In this document: positions 35,780-46,245 of the stretch, piece after piece
Position numbering within the stretch: position 1 is the stretch's first letter
Layout: each line of letters begins with the position of its first letter
NCBI GenBank assembly: GCA_025200525.1
Contig: CM045763.1
Coordinates: 248,001-312,000, forward strand
From: Camellia lanceoleosa
Lineage: Eukaryota > Streptophyta > Magnoliopsida > Ericales > Theaceae
DNA length: 64,000 bases
Direction of reading: 5' to 3'
Translations under genes and position numbers: made by a program
The notes under the pieces: generated by a model
Database searches by the model: none
Seen by the model: the letters and a program-made list of their open reading frames with translations, nothing else
Told to the model about the DNA's origin: nothing

Positions 35780-37210
35780 GTAATGAATAGGGAAATGCTT
35801 GACTAGTCGAGAAAAAGCATTTTAGTAACTATATACAAAAATAAGGAGATATTCAAAATTGCAACAACTATAGTAGTATTAAATTAATAAGTCATACAAT
35901 GAAATTATGAGACACAGTAATTGAGCATCACTTAAGGATTATCGTATAACAATAGTGTCAAAGAATTAGATTAGATTTACACCTGGTAGATCAATTTGTG
36001 GAAACAATATATTTACTAAGAAGATTAATTAAAAATTATAGAGAGAATAGATTTAGAAAAAAAAAATTATGATATGCTGGCTAGAGATATAATATGGTGA
36101 GTGTTGGAGAAAAAATGTATGACCAAAGGGGATATTAATGTGATAAAAAAATATGTATGATGGAGTTGTAACTACAATTAGATCACCTGCAAAACAAATT
36201 AGTGAATTCTCAATCATTGTAGGGTTTCATCAAGGGTCGTGTTTGAGTCCTTACTTATTTGTCTTAGTCACAGATTTATCTAAACACATTTAGGATGATG
36301 TCTCATGGTGTATATGTCATTCACAGATGATGTTTTCTAATAGATGAACTAAGGAAGAAATTAACACTAAATTAGAAATGAAGAGAGAAGTACTCGAACC
36401 AAAAGGCTTTAAAATTAGTAGAAATAAAACTAAATATGTGGAATGTAATTTTAGAAGTATAAATAATGGAGAAGTGAAGATTGAAAACTATGAGAAAACA
36501 AATAGTGAACACTTCCATTACCTAGGTTAGATTATTAGTAAGGATGATAAGGTTGGAGATGATGTGATCCATAGAAACCAAGTAGATTGACTCAAGTGGA
36601 GGAGTGTATCTGGCGTATTATGTGATCAATGAATACTTACAAAATTAAAAGGAAAATATTATAGAACAATTATAAAGCCAGAGATGCTTTATCAGATAGA
36701 GTGTTGGGCAACTAAGATACAATATGTTCAGAAAATGAGTGTAGCTTAGATGAGAATGCATGCTTAGATGGATGTGTGCTAAAGACGAGGAAAGATAGAA
36801 TTGGAAATTAATATATTCATGAAATGGAAGGACTAGAACCAATTGAAGATAAATTGAGAAAGAATAAATTACGATGGTTTGGTCATCTACAACAAAGACC
36901 TATAGATGCAACCGTAAAGAAGAGTGATATAATCACCATAAATGGAAATGTTATGGAGGAGAGGGAAAGATCTAAACTGACATAAGATGTGATAGTAAAA
37001 AAAAATATCAATTTACCTATTTCTCAAAAAAAATATATGAATTTATTTATTTAATTTAGGTGACAAAGCAGAACAGCAAAAAAAGATTCATTTAGCCGAC
37101 TCCTCTTGAGTGGAACACAAGCCTTTGTTTGGTTATCAAGCTTTTGGCATTCGTTGGATCTTGTTATTTTTGTAGCATTGTACATAAGAAATGCAAATGC
37201 TTTTATTTTG
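35780..37210 (+). pseudogene. LINE reverse transcriptase remnant (RTE-like)
   Basis: Translation across several frames gives NYDMLARDIIW and VLEKK (about 36065-36110), FHQGSCLSPYLFVLV (about 36225-36270), SFTDDVF with the RT catalytic DD (about 36318-36338), EVLEPKGFKISRNKTKYVECNF, and HFHYLG followed by IISKDDK. It goes on with KLKGKYYRTIIKPEMLYQIECWATK (spread over two stretches), MSVA and RMHA, then IHLADS near 37090. This order is that of a plant RTE-type non-LTR element, 3' half only. There are more than ten stops and frameshifts, and no endonuclease part was recognised. Confidence 0.85.
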
Positions 37211-37458
37211 TTATATTTTTTATTCCAAATACATTGTTGAACCACTTATGAAGGATTGGCATGATGATATTTGTTTGTACTTGTAGACTAATTTCCTAAA
37301 ACTTTGAGGCTTTAGCTAATATAGATTGCACAATATTTTAGACATCCCTCATCTCATATACAATAGTTAACGTTATTGTTCCAATCTTATATACATTTTT
37401 TTTTTCCCATGATGATGTTATTTTAAAGGAAGTTGCACTTTTGACTTTTCCTTTGCAG

Positions 37459-37588
37459 GATTGATGCTTTTTTGAGTAGTGATCAAAATTGCTGTGCGAG
37501 TAAACTTCTTTCTGCATACATGGACGGTGATGTTGAAGAGATTAAACGTGTGGCTCAGTCAAGCACTATAAAAAATCTTGACCATATG
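37459..37588 (+). pseudogene. Isolated exon resembling plant gamma-SNAP
   Basis: A 43-codon open stretch begins after a good acceptor (TTTCCTTTGCAG, AG at 37457-37458) and is bounded by GT at 37589. It reads IDAFLSSDQNCCASKLLSAY, continues MDGDVEEIKRVAQSS and ends IKNLDHM. This resembles the penultimate part of gamma-SNAP, the soluble NSF-attachment protein that works with NSF in disassembling SNARE complexes after membrane fusion. The family match comes from memory and was not searched. No preceding or following exon was found in the non-repeat flanks (37211-37458 and 37589-38026). The residual AT-rich flanks look like intron. It is probably a gene fragment, or one exon of a gene with introns swollen by transposons. 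Confidence 0.6.
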
Positions 37589-38026
37589 GTGTGCCTTGAG
37601 AACTGGATTTAAGCTTGCTTTATGAGTTTGGGTGAAGAATTTTGTCTTGTCGAATATGAATATGACTAGGTTTGACCGTCCTTGAAAGTAGTTTTCAACA
37701 AAATTTGAAGTGCAATTAATTAGATATTGTGCATATATAACTAATGTTGTCGGTTGAAGACTTCAGTTACTACAATCAAATTTAAAACTAATTAAACTCA
37801 GGGCAAGGCCAAAATGAAAGAAACTGAATTTTAGTAAAAGCGTCTGCAGTTTCCAGCATCAAAAGGATTGAGTCCACATGCTACAGGCTTTAGGAAAAAC
37901 TTAAGAAAAAGAAACGGGAGCTAACGGATTAAATCTGAATTCTATTCTCTCTCAATAAGAAAATCCTAGTCCTCTATTACAAGCCTATTTACAACATTGC
38001 AGCTTTTGGCGAGTAAGTAGTTATGG
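37589..38026. other. Unassigned intron-like sequence
   Basis: AT-rich with no recognisable frame or repeat. A poly-pyrimidine stretch and CATTGCAG at about 37994-38001 could serve as a splice acceptor, but what follows does not match the next expected gamma-SNAP residues. Confidence 0.4.
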
Positions 38027-38455
38027 TTGGTTTCACTTTTTAAAAAACACTTTTTAAGAAAATTTTATTTTCTTAGTTTTCGTATTTTTTTATTTTTACT
38101 GATTTTTTTAATATTTTAAGTAATTTTTTAAATTTTTAGACATACCTAACTTGAATGTATCTAAAAAGTAAAAAATTTGTGAAGAAAACCTTTTAAAAAT
38201 TCACGAAATACCTAAAATATAAAAAAAATACGAGAATTCAATATATTTTTTGTATTTTTATGTATTTCTTAATTTTTTTAAATATTTTTCACAATTTTTT
38301 TTACTTTTTAGATACATCTAAGTAAGGTGCATCTAAAAAGTAAAAAAAAAATGTTTAAAATTTAAAAAATATTCGCTAAAAATCAAAAAATATAAAAATC
38401 AAAAAATTTAATTTTTAAAAAACTTAATTCAAAAAACTCAAACCAAACACCCTTA
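38027..38455. repeat. AT-rich dispersed inverted-repeat element, copy 1
   Basis: About 430 bp of A/T runs with two arms that pair with each other. The outer ends read GGTTGGTTT on the left and AAACCAAACACCC on the right (a TGTTTGGTTT-type inverted end). A second copy lies at 60556-60960 with the same internal phrase CATCTAAAAAGTAAAAAA. It resembles a MITE; no target duplication could be set. Confidence 0.6.
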
Positions 38456-38872
38456 CAGTATTGAAAGAATTTGGATAAAGTAAGTATATTCTAATAAACC
38501 CTTGACCCAGGTTTACACTTGTCAAATTACTGTGTCTGTGCTTCTATATGTCTGAATCTTACTGAATCATTCCCCTAGGATCTTCTTTTGAAACTTGAGT
38601 TGCCGCCTTTTACATGCAAAAATTGATCATCAATATATATATTTGGTCTGGTTCAAAAAATATATATATATATATATATTTGGTAAGCGAAAATTGATTC
38701 TCACTCTTGATGAAATAATATATCAACAATGCTATAGGCACCGTATATTTCACCTAGTCGGTGTGAGGCCCACCCATCTTGTGAGTTAGGGTGTTTTATG
38801 TGGTTGTAACTAGACTTATTTTCTGTATGTTAATGTTTCATGACAAATATTAAATAATAATTAGTTAATTAT
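38456..38872. other. AT-rich flank left of the Tat-lineage element
   Basis: A (TA)n microsatellite lies at 38660-38681. No gene or known repeat was seen. It ends at a junction with LTR sequence that lacks the first bases of that LTR. Confidence 0.5.
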
Positions 38873-39255
38873 GGCAGGGATGTATCTTAGAAGTCAGAGA
38901 CTATTCGGCTCCGTACTAATCAACTAAGATACTGAATATATAGAAATTGCCGAATAGATGGGGAGATGTATGATGGAATAAACAAAAGGATAATAAGTAG
39001 AAAGTGGGCTCTGGACCCGAGGTCCAGAGAATGAGTATAAATACAAGAGCTTCAGATCTAGAAAGGTATGTAAAAAAAAAAATCACTTCATTAAACTTAG
39101 TAGAACAAGCTTTCTTGAGTATAAGAACTGACTTGCCCGTCGGAGTATTAACCCCGGCACCCCCGACCGAAGTGTTTGTCTTTGCAGGTGATTAAGCTGA
39201 GGATCAGGAGCGTCTCCCAGGATCTGAAGAGTATTTCCAAAACCACTTCCCCACA
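38873..39255 (+). mobile_element. 5' LTR (first 27 bp missing)
   Basis: It matches 48930-49314 closely. The 3' LTR has 27 bases before this point (from TGTGGGAGCC at 48903) that are absent here. It contains GAGTATAAATACAAGAGC (TATA box near 39033) and ends CCCCACA. Outside sequence joins directly at 38872. Confidence 0.88.
39033..39044 (+). promoter_or_regulatory. LTR TATA box
   Basis: TATAAATACAAG lies about 210 bp before the LTR end and is present identically in the 3' LTR (49094). It is the likely core promoter of the element's sense transcript. Confidence 0.65.
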
Positions 39256-39272
39256 ATTGGCACCGTCTGTGG
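39256..39272 (+). promoter_or_regulatory. Primer-binding site
   Basis: ATTGGCACCGTCTGTGG follows directly on the LTR end. It is one base from the common plant gypsy form with GGCGCCGTC. It sets the plus-strand orientation. Confidence 0.8.
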
Positions 39273-39290
39273 AAATACTCAAGTACATCC

Positions 39291-39617
39291 ATGGAAGGCG
39301 TGACGCAAGATCCCCCGATAGCCACCGACGCGATCACACAGAGAGTCGACCTCACTCCGGCAAGTATGCTCGAGAAGGAAATCATCGCTGCAAGACGTGC
39401 CTTGAATGTTGATTCACAAACAACTTCAATGCAGGAGACAATGCTAGCCATCATGGAACGAGCCAAAAAGACCAAACACAGTTTAGACAACACCATCGCT
39501 GAGAATGAGCGCCTTCGCCGCGATCTGGCCTTGGAAATAGTAAAGTCCAAACAAACAGTGCGCCAGGTTTCTGAGCGACCCCCAAAAGCAGGCGATCTAC
39601 GGTCTTGGGCCCGATAG
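39291..39617 (+). pseudogene. gag N-terminus, truncated
   Basis: A 108-codon frame starts shortly after the primer-binding site (MEGVTQDPPIATDAITQ). It has a helical, charged segment (AKKTKHSLDNTIAENERLRR) and ends at a TAG. No capsid core or zinc knuckle follows; the next readable domain is the protease. The gag therefore has a large deletion, with its remainder possibly represented by AYYFEALTKDEHLRRSV near 39645. Confidence 0.65.
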
Positions 39618-39641
39618 CAAAACGCCGACGCTAGTTGTGCT

Positions 39642-40125
39642 TCAGCCTACTACTTTGAGGCGCTGACAAAAGACGAACATCTCCGGCGAAGTGTTCCGCA
39701 TGATAACATCCATATGATATACAGCCTGCCGAAAGCCCCAGCTGTACATGCAATCCAGTCCCTCCCAGGCCCTCAGCAGCAACTCACACCAGCAAAGCGA
39801 CCCCGAAAATCGCCCAGCATCACCTTCGACGACTCTGACTTGATCGGCGTAACACTCCCTCACATCGATCCATTAGTTGTCGCGCTACGCGTAAACCGGT
39901 TCACCGTCGAACGCGTTCTTATAGACCAAGGCAGCACTTCGGAGGTCATGTATTATAAAACCTTCATCAAACTCGGGTTCACCGAATCGGACCTGACTCC
40001 GGCCCCTTATCCACTATTCAGCTTCAATGTCAACCCCGAATACCCACTGGGAGAGATTAACCTACCCGTTTGAGCGGGTTCCAGAACGGTGGATGTAGAA
40101 TTCCTGGTCGTCTGACTGCCATTGC
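39642..40125 (+). pseudogene. Aspartic protease region
   Basis: The frame 39714-40073 contains SPSITFDDSDLIGVTLPHID, NRFTVERVLIDQGSTSEVMY and LGFTESDLTPAPYPLFSF, typical of the Tat-lineage protease. The catalytic triad reads DQGS in place of the more usual D-T/S-G. A stop follows at 40071-40073 and another at about 40111; the frame then continues as PYNIIMGRSWLH in the RT reading frame. Confidence 0.75.
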
Positions 40126-41254
40126 CGTACAATATCATCATGGGACGATCGTGGTTGCATACCTTACAGGCCGTCTCGAGCACCTACCATCAATTGTTAC
40201 GTTTCCCAACAGAACACGGCATTGAGCAGATCCGCGGCTCCCAAAAATCGGCACAAGCATGTTACCTCCTGGCCGCCAAAATGCCAAAGGAATTGCAAGT
40301 AAACTTCATTGAGGTACCCAATCGGGAAATCCTGGATGACGTCGGGCGGCAACCAAGCGAAAAGGCCACGGAAGGTTTAGACCGAGTTGACATCGATGGA
40401 AGCCCGGAGAAGTTCTTCGTGATCGGCACCTCTTTAAACCAAGCCGATAGACAGCAGCTGATCTCCTTTCTACTCACCAACCTCGATGTCTTTGCGTGGA
40501 CACCGTACGAGATACCGGGTATAGACCCATCAGTTTCACAGCACCACCTGAACGTCGACCCCACATGCAAGCCCATCATTCAGAAAGGCCGTCGGTCTTC
40601 CGCAGAGCACACTGCTGCCGTCATAGAAGAAGTCGACAGACTGCTTGACGGCGGGGCAATTAGAGAAGTCACCTACCCCACGTGGCTCTCCAACACAGTA
40701 GTGGTGAAGAAGAAAAATGGAACTTGGCGAGTGTGCGTCGACTTCACGGATCTGAACAAAGCTTGCCCCAAGGACTGCTTTCCCTTACCTAGAATCGACC
40801 AACTCGTCGATGCAACGGCGCGCCACCAACGCATGAGTTTCCTCGATGCTTACAGAGGCTATCATCAGATTGCCATGCATCCGGATGACCAGGACAAAAC
40901 TACATTCCTCACCCCAAGAGGAACCTACTGCTACAAAGTTATGCCTTTTGAAATTTGAAGAATGCAGGGGCAACTTACCAAAGGCTGGTCACTGCTATGT
41001 TCAAAGAACAACTCGGCCACACTATGGAAGTCTACATCGACGATATGGTGGTAAAGTCCAAAGAAGAACAGGATCACATAGCCGATCTAAAGAAGACATT
41101 CGGCATCTTGCGCAAATACAGAATGAAACTGAACGCCTCCAAATGCGCGTTTGGAATCGGCTCCGGCAAATTCCTAGGTTATATCGTCAACCACCGTGGA
41201 ATCGAAGCCAACCCAAGGCAAGTCACAACAATCTTAGAACTCGGTTCCCCCTGA
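40122..41254 (+). pseudogene. Reverse transcriptase, frameshifted
   Basis: Frame 40122-40958 carries PYNIIMGRSWLHTL, VDRLLDGGAIREVTYPTWL, VVVKKKNGTWRVCVDF, DCFPLPRIDQLVD and GTYCYKVMPF. At about 40946 a 2-base gain shifts the frame; it resumes at 40955-41254 with KNAGATYQRL, the intact catalytic motif VYIDDMVVKSK, CAFGIGSGKFLG and EANPRQVTTIL. This is the only RT here with an unchanged YIDD, but the shift separates fingers from palm. The thumb continues from 41258 with VKEVQKLMGMAAALNRFI. Confidence 0.88.
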
Positions 41255-41257
41255 TCA

Positions 41258-42495
41258 GTGAAAGAAGTCCAAAAGTTGATGGGGATGGCCGCTGCACTCA
41301 ATAGATTCATCAGTCGGTCAACAGACCGCTGCAGACAATTCTTCCAGACGCTACGTCAAGGCAAAGCTTTTGAATGGTCCGCCGAAAGCGGCCTTCACTG
41401 CTCAAGACTTACCTCCGGTCAAGATTATCTCTTGACAACACCGGCCACGGGTGATCTCCTCATTCTCAGATCTCGCGTCTCCGATAGGCCGTCATTAGAT
41501 TATTAAAAGAAGAAGAAGGGCAGAACGGCCGTGTATTATGTGAGCAAGGCAATGGTCGATGCCGAGACACGCGTTATCTTCCGTGGAAAAACTCATCCTA
41601 GCCTTGGTCATGGCGAAGAAAAAGCGATGCATTACTTCAGGCATAGCATTGGAGTGATATGATTATCCCTCCGATCAAGATTACGGGTACATCTGAAGCA
41701 TCAGGACGTGTTTCGAAATGGGCTCTTGAACTCGGCCAATATGACATTCATTTTTTACCCAAAATCGCAATCAAGGGACAGGTGCTGGCCGACTTTGTTG
41801 CCGAATTCACAGGCGGGCTTTCTGATCTTAAACCCGCCGACGTTCTTCCAAAGGCTGAAGTTCGATCAAAGCCGAACTGGAGAATTTATGTTGAGGATAT
41901 TTGGCAGCTATACTGTGATGGATCGTCTAACCAACGGGGCTGCGGCGCCGGCGTAGTAATCATGTCTCCCGACGGCGCAGTAATAGAGCAGGCCGTCGAG
42001 CTTGGCTTCGAAGCATCAAATAATGAGGCCAAGTATGAAGCCCTCCTAGCCGATCTACGGAATGCACATATTCTCGGCGCTCGGCGTTTGCTAGTGTTTT
42101 GTGACTCAAAATTGGTCATCAACCAGCTAAAGGGGGAGTACGCTGCAAAAGACGACCGTATGGCGGCCTATATGAAAACGGCCAACTCTTTGCTAACGAA
42201 GTTTGACCATCACGAATTGAACCAAATAACACATGATCAGAACACACACGCAGATGCCCTGGCATACCTAGCCTCCGCCATCAATTCTGAGCTCAAACGG
42301 ACCATTGAAGTAGGTTTCATCCCGGAGCCGAGTATTGGCCCTTCGGAGAAAACCCACGTCAACGTTATAGAACCCGCATCAAGCTGGATGGACCCCATTG
42401 CTGGATTCCTCTCTTCTAAACAACTCCCAGAAGACAAAAAAGAAGCACACAAGCTACACAATAAGGCTCTACGATACTATCTGGATCCACAATGA
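41258..42495 (+). pseudogene. RNase H regions of the Tat-lineage pol
   Basis: 41258-41506 holds the RT thumb (RFISRSTDRCRQFF). After frame breaks at 41470-41640, where the first RNase H is scrambled, the open frame 41659-42495 reads SKWALELGQYDIHFLP, then QVLADFVAEF. An archaeal-type RNase H follows: YCDGSSNQRGCGAGVV, SNNEAKYEALLADL, VFCDSKLVINQLKGEY and HDQNTHADALA. The acidic residues of this domain appear intact. It would remove RNA from the replication hybrid in a working element. Confidence 0.85.
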
Positions 42496-42650
42496 GGGCT
42501 CTATAAAAAGTCCCTCTCCGGTCCCTATTTGGAATGCGTACACCTGGATAAAGTGGAAGAGCTTTTAACTGCGATACATGAGGGCAGCTGTGGTGCCCAC
42601 TCTGGCGGACACTCCCTGGCCCATCGAGCTATAACACAGGGGTATTGGCC
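42496..42650 (+). pseudogene. Integrase zinc-binding half, first part
   Basis: Reading on after a stop, AIHEGSCGAHSGGHSLAH and TQGYW supply the two histidines of the integrase HHCC finger. The frame is interrupted by the hAT-like element at 42651. The cysteines lie on the other side at 43170-43185. Confidence 0.75.
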
Positions 42651-43126
42651 TCGTTTGGTGTAGCTGTTAAAATAGCTTATAGATTATAGCTTAATAGATT
42701 ACAGATTATGACTTTAATCAGAAGTTGTTAATCTGTTTGGTGTAGCTGTTGGAGTATAGATTTAAGTTGCTGAGTAGTGTTTGTTAAATAAGTTGTGAAA
42801 TAGCTTTTTCAATTAATTTTTATTTTTTGTTTGTCTACATTTCTCATAAAAAATAATAATAATAATCTATAGTCCATTTGAGTCTTTTTCTATTTTTAAA
42901 AAAATAAAAAATAAAAAAATTTAAGAGTATAACCATAAATTAACATGTCCACAGCAGGTTTGATAATCGAAGCAAGGGTGAGCAATTCTCGAATCACTTT
43001 TTGAGTTAAAATAAGCTGCTAGAATCAGAAGCTGTTTGAAATAAGTTTAACCAAACAGTCCAAAATAACTTTTTCAAAGCTAAAAGCCATAAGTTGGCTC
43101 TGAAAAGCTGAAACAAACACCCCCAT
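42651..43126. mobile_element. hAT-like MITE (476 bp) inside integrase
   Basis: The exact 8-bp duplication TATTGGCC flanks it (42643-42650 and 43127-43134). Removing the insert and one copy leaves the integrase frame open, which confirms the boundaries. The ends are imperfect inverted repeats: (T)CGTTTGGTGTAGCTGTT on the left against a GGGTGTTTGTTTCAGCTTTT type end read inwards from the right. Subterminal AGCTTATAGATTATAGCTTA motifs are present. It encodes nothing. An 8-bp duplication is typical of the hAT superfamily. Confidence 0.9.
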
Positions 43127-44103
43127 TATTGGCCGACAATGAAAGCCGACGCAGAAAACTATGTTAAAAGATGCGAACAATGCCAAAAGTTTTCCCCACT
43201 AACCCATTTGCCCGCCGAAGGCTTGAACTCTATCACCAATCCCTGGCCGTTTGCTCAATGGGGGCTTGATATCGTAGGACCGTTGCTGAGGGCCCCAGGA
43301 AACAAGCGATTCTTAATCGTAGCAACAGATTACTTTACAAAATGGGTCGAAGCGGAGGCTCTAACACATATACGAGATGCCGACATAAAGCGATTTGTAT
43401 GGAGAAACATCATTACGCGATTCGGCATCCCAAGAGCTCTCATCTCGCATAATGGCACCCTGGTTCGATTGTGGCGTGTCCGAGATTTGTCAGGCAAATC
43501 TGATATCATGCCTTACTTCTCTACGCCCGCGTACCCCCAGAGTAACGATCAAGCTGAAGCCTCTAACAAAACCATCTTGGACGGCATCAAAAAGAGGCTG
43601 GAAAAAGCTAAAGGCAAATGGGTCGAAGAATTGCCGAGTGTATTGCGGGCGCATCGCACAACGCCGAGGAGGTCCACCGGAGAAACGCCGTTCACTCTGT
43701 GCTTCAGAACCCAAGCAATCTTACCCCTAGAAATCGGCCTCCCGACTTTGAAATCTCAAGCCTTTGATACGGGCCGAAATGACATAATGCTCGCCCTGGA
43801 TCTGGATCTAATCGAGGAACGAAGAGACCGCGCCCTGGCCTCATGGCACGGTATCAGCAGCAGCTCGCTAAGTCGTACAATCAACGAGTTCAGTTGTGCC
43901 GTTACGCCCCAGGAGAGCTGGTCCTGAAAAAAGTACTTCCAGCCGACCGGAGACCGGCTGACGGAAAGCTGGGTCCGAACTGGGATGGCCCCTATCAAAT
44001 AGACTCCATTGCAGGAACAGGAGCATATCGGCTCTCGGACATGTCAGGAAGAAGCCTGCCACGGCCTTGGAATTCAACGCATCTACGAAAATTTTACCAA
44101 TGA
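43127..44103 (+). pseudogene. Integrase core and C-terminus
   Basis: The frame 43139-43927 starts ADAENYVKRCEQCQKF (finger cysteines), then WGLDIVGPLLRAPGNKRF with the first catalytic Asp. The second Asp should lie in ALISHNGTLV, where a His stands. The Glu in QAEASNK is present. The region after ISHNGT is scrambled by small indels. A frameshift near 43843 leads to 43843-44103, which has YNQRVQLCRYAPGELVL, LGPNWDGPYQI, GAYRLSDMSG and PRPWNSTHLRKFY, the normal C-terminal end. The integrase cannot be catalytic as read. Confidence 0.87.
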
Positions 44104-44179
44104 CCCGATCTGTAGGCTTGGTACCTGTACATACTCTGCTGTAATGCAAAAGTTTCTCGTTTTTATTCCCCAGCTCATA

Positions 44180-44390
44180 CGCTTCTTGTTGGCCGAGTAA
44201 GTCTCCGGATTCGGAGCGCCCTTCATGGATACCACTATTGGCCAAACAAGGCTCCGGATTCGGAGCGCCCTTCGTGGATACCATGATTGGCCAAATAAGT
44301 CTCCGGATTCGGAGCGTACTTTGTGAATACCACAATTGGCCAAACAAGTCTCCGGATTCGGAGCACCCTTCGTGGGGGTCACGATTTAAC
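44180..44390. repeat. 49-bp tandem repeat, four copies
   Basis: CTCCGGATTCGGAGC recurs at 44203, 44252, 44301 and 44350, exactly 49 bp apart, with ACCACTATTGGCCAAACAAG between. The motif TCCGGATTCGGA is nearly palindromic. The array lies between the end of integrase and the end of the downstream antisense frame. Confidence 0.92.
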
Positions 44391-44584
44391 TAATCGACTA
44401 CATGGTTCTTAATTGGAGCCGATCAATGCATGTTCGAACGTTTACATTACGCAACACAAAAGCTGACAATAAATTGAGATAGGGCATTTAACTACGCACA
44501 AAACATTTCAAAAGCTGCTAATAAAGAAATTCTATTTATTAATAAGCCACCAAACATTTCAACCATTTGGTAAAGAAATTCTAT

Positions 44585-45340
44585 TTATTTAACATTATGG
44601 CCCACTAAGTCGGCGTCTTCGTCGTCGCTTTTCTCAATCTCGAACTCGGGATATGGAAGGTAATGCCGATGATATAGGGGCGAAGCCGAATTTATGCCCA
44701 CGAACCCAAGAGCTTCCACGGTTTGAAGGGCCTTGATCCAGCCATGCTTGAAACCACGATTTTCGTATCGGCAAACTTCCTCAGCTAGGCCTGTTTTGGT
44801 CTTCTTGATCCCGGCCTTCAATCCGTCCCGATATCCTCTCTCATAACCCGAAGCCTCTCGGTTCGCCCTCTCCCCGATGCTCTTCGCTTGACTGTCCACC
44901 ACCGACTCGGCCGCTCGAACACCCTTTAGTTCCCGAAGCTCACTCTCAGCCTTTTTCGCGCGGGCCTCTAGACTACAATTCCTTTCGTTGTTTTTCTCAC
45001 TCTCGCGTCAGGCTTCGCGCAGACGCATCCCGACTTCATAAGCGCTATACAATCCCTTGACAGCCCCATGTATACCATCCCGAAATACTTCGAAATCTCT
45101 ACGTCCGACCATCAACTGTTGGACCTCCGGCGGAAAAATCTGCCAAGCGAACTCGACTGCCACATCTGGGTCTTTAATTATAGAATCCGCCTCCGTCATT
45201 GGTCTATTCTTCACGAGAACCGCAAAACTCAATGGTCGTGGCGCCGCATCAGGCTCAACTTGCGGTCATGGGCACGGGGAACCTCCCCGTTGTCCGTCCT
45301 TTCGGGGTGATCTGCTTCGACGACTAGGGGACCTCTCTTT
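44585..45340 (-). pseudogene. Antisense coiled-coil ORF 2 of the Tat-lineage element
   Basis: One minus-strand frame runs from about 45340 to 44585 with a single internal stop at 45008-45010. It reads MTEADSIIKDPDVAVEFAWQ and FPPEVQQLMVGRRDFEVFRD; beyond the stop comes a Lys/Glu-rich stretch that looks like a coiled coil. It ends with YERGYRDGLKAGIKK, CRYENRGFKHGWIKALQTVE and an acidic tail (IEKSDDEDADLVGHNVK). The motif ENRGF.HGW.KAL is shared with antisense ORF 1 (ENRGFMHGWHKALAAAE), so the two are related. Extra antisense ORFs after integrase are known for some Tat-lineage elements; their function is unknown. Confidence 0.7.
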
Positions 45341-45556
45341 TTCCCGATCCATGGATGCTCTTCTTCTCGTGTGAATAGAATCGCTTCTGCGATTCATTTT
45401 GATCGCTAAACCCAGCCAATGTTGGTCCCTGCCGGGTTTGGATCGAGCCTGAATAGAAATGAGTCAAGTTGTTGGCATGAACTCGCCCATTTATTTTGGG
45501 GTACATGCAGCTCCCCCGAGACAACGTCAAAAAGACTGAGCACCAAACGTCGCATG

Positions 45557-46245
45557 CCTCAACCAGCCCACGATTCAGAGCCATCGGCTCATTCGGTTCC
45601 TCAGGCTCGCACCCTGGCTAAGGCAAGGGCAGATTCATTAATCTAGTCAGCTATATTTCAAGTGTTGTCGCTGGTTAGCCTAAGATCGCTGGGGCAAGAT
45701 CGGATTCATTGATCTAGCCGGCTGTATTTTCAAATGATAACGCCGAGTAATTTATGCCTCAGCCAGCCCACGATTCAGAGCCATCGGCTTATTCGGTTCC
45801 TCAGGCTCGCACCCTGGCTAAGGTAAGGGCAGATTCATTAATCTAGTCGGCTATATTTCAAATGTTGTCGCCGGTTAGCCTAAGATCGCTGGGGCAAGAT
45901 CGGATTCATTGATCTAGCCGGCTGTATTTTCAAATGATAACGTCGAGTAATTTATGCCTCTGCCAGCCCACGATTCAGAGCCATCGGCTCATTCGGTTCC
46001 TCAAGCTCACGCCCTGGCTAAGGCAAGGGCAGATTCATTAATCTAGTCGGCTATATTTCAAGTGCTGTCGCCGGTTAGCCTAAGATCGCTGGGGCAAGAT
46101 CGGATTCATTGATCTAGCCGGCTGTATTTTCAAATGATAATGCCGAGTAATTTATGCCTCAGCCAGCCCTTGATTTAGAGCCTTATAGCTCATTTGGTTC
46201 CTCGCCCGCGCCCTGGCTAAGGCAAGGGCAAGTTCCTTAGTCCGA
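45557..46245. repeat. 200-bp tandem repeat, three full copies and a partial
   Basis: Units start at 45557, 45757, 45957 and 46157 with CCTC..CCAGCCC, exactly 200 bp apart. They include GCTCGCACCCTGGCTAAGG and a GATCGCTGGGGCAAGATCGG segment. Copies are about 97 percent alike by eye in long stretches, so the expansion looks recent. The array separates the two antisense frames. Confidence 0.93.

Noticed and set aside
36645..36842. Minus-strand 65-codon frame in the LINE
   Set aside because: It is the antisense of the LINE RT on the plus strand.
37994..38012. Next exon of the gamma-SNAP-like gene after CATTGCAG
   Set aside because: The following residues do not resemble the expected continuation, and a stop comes soon.
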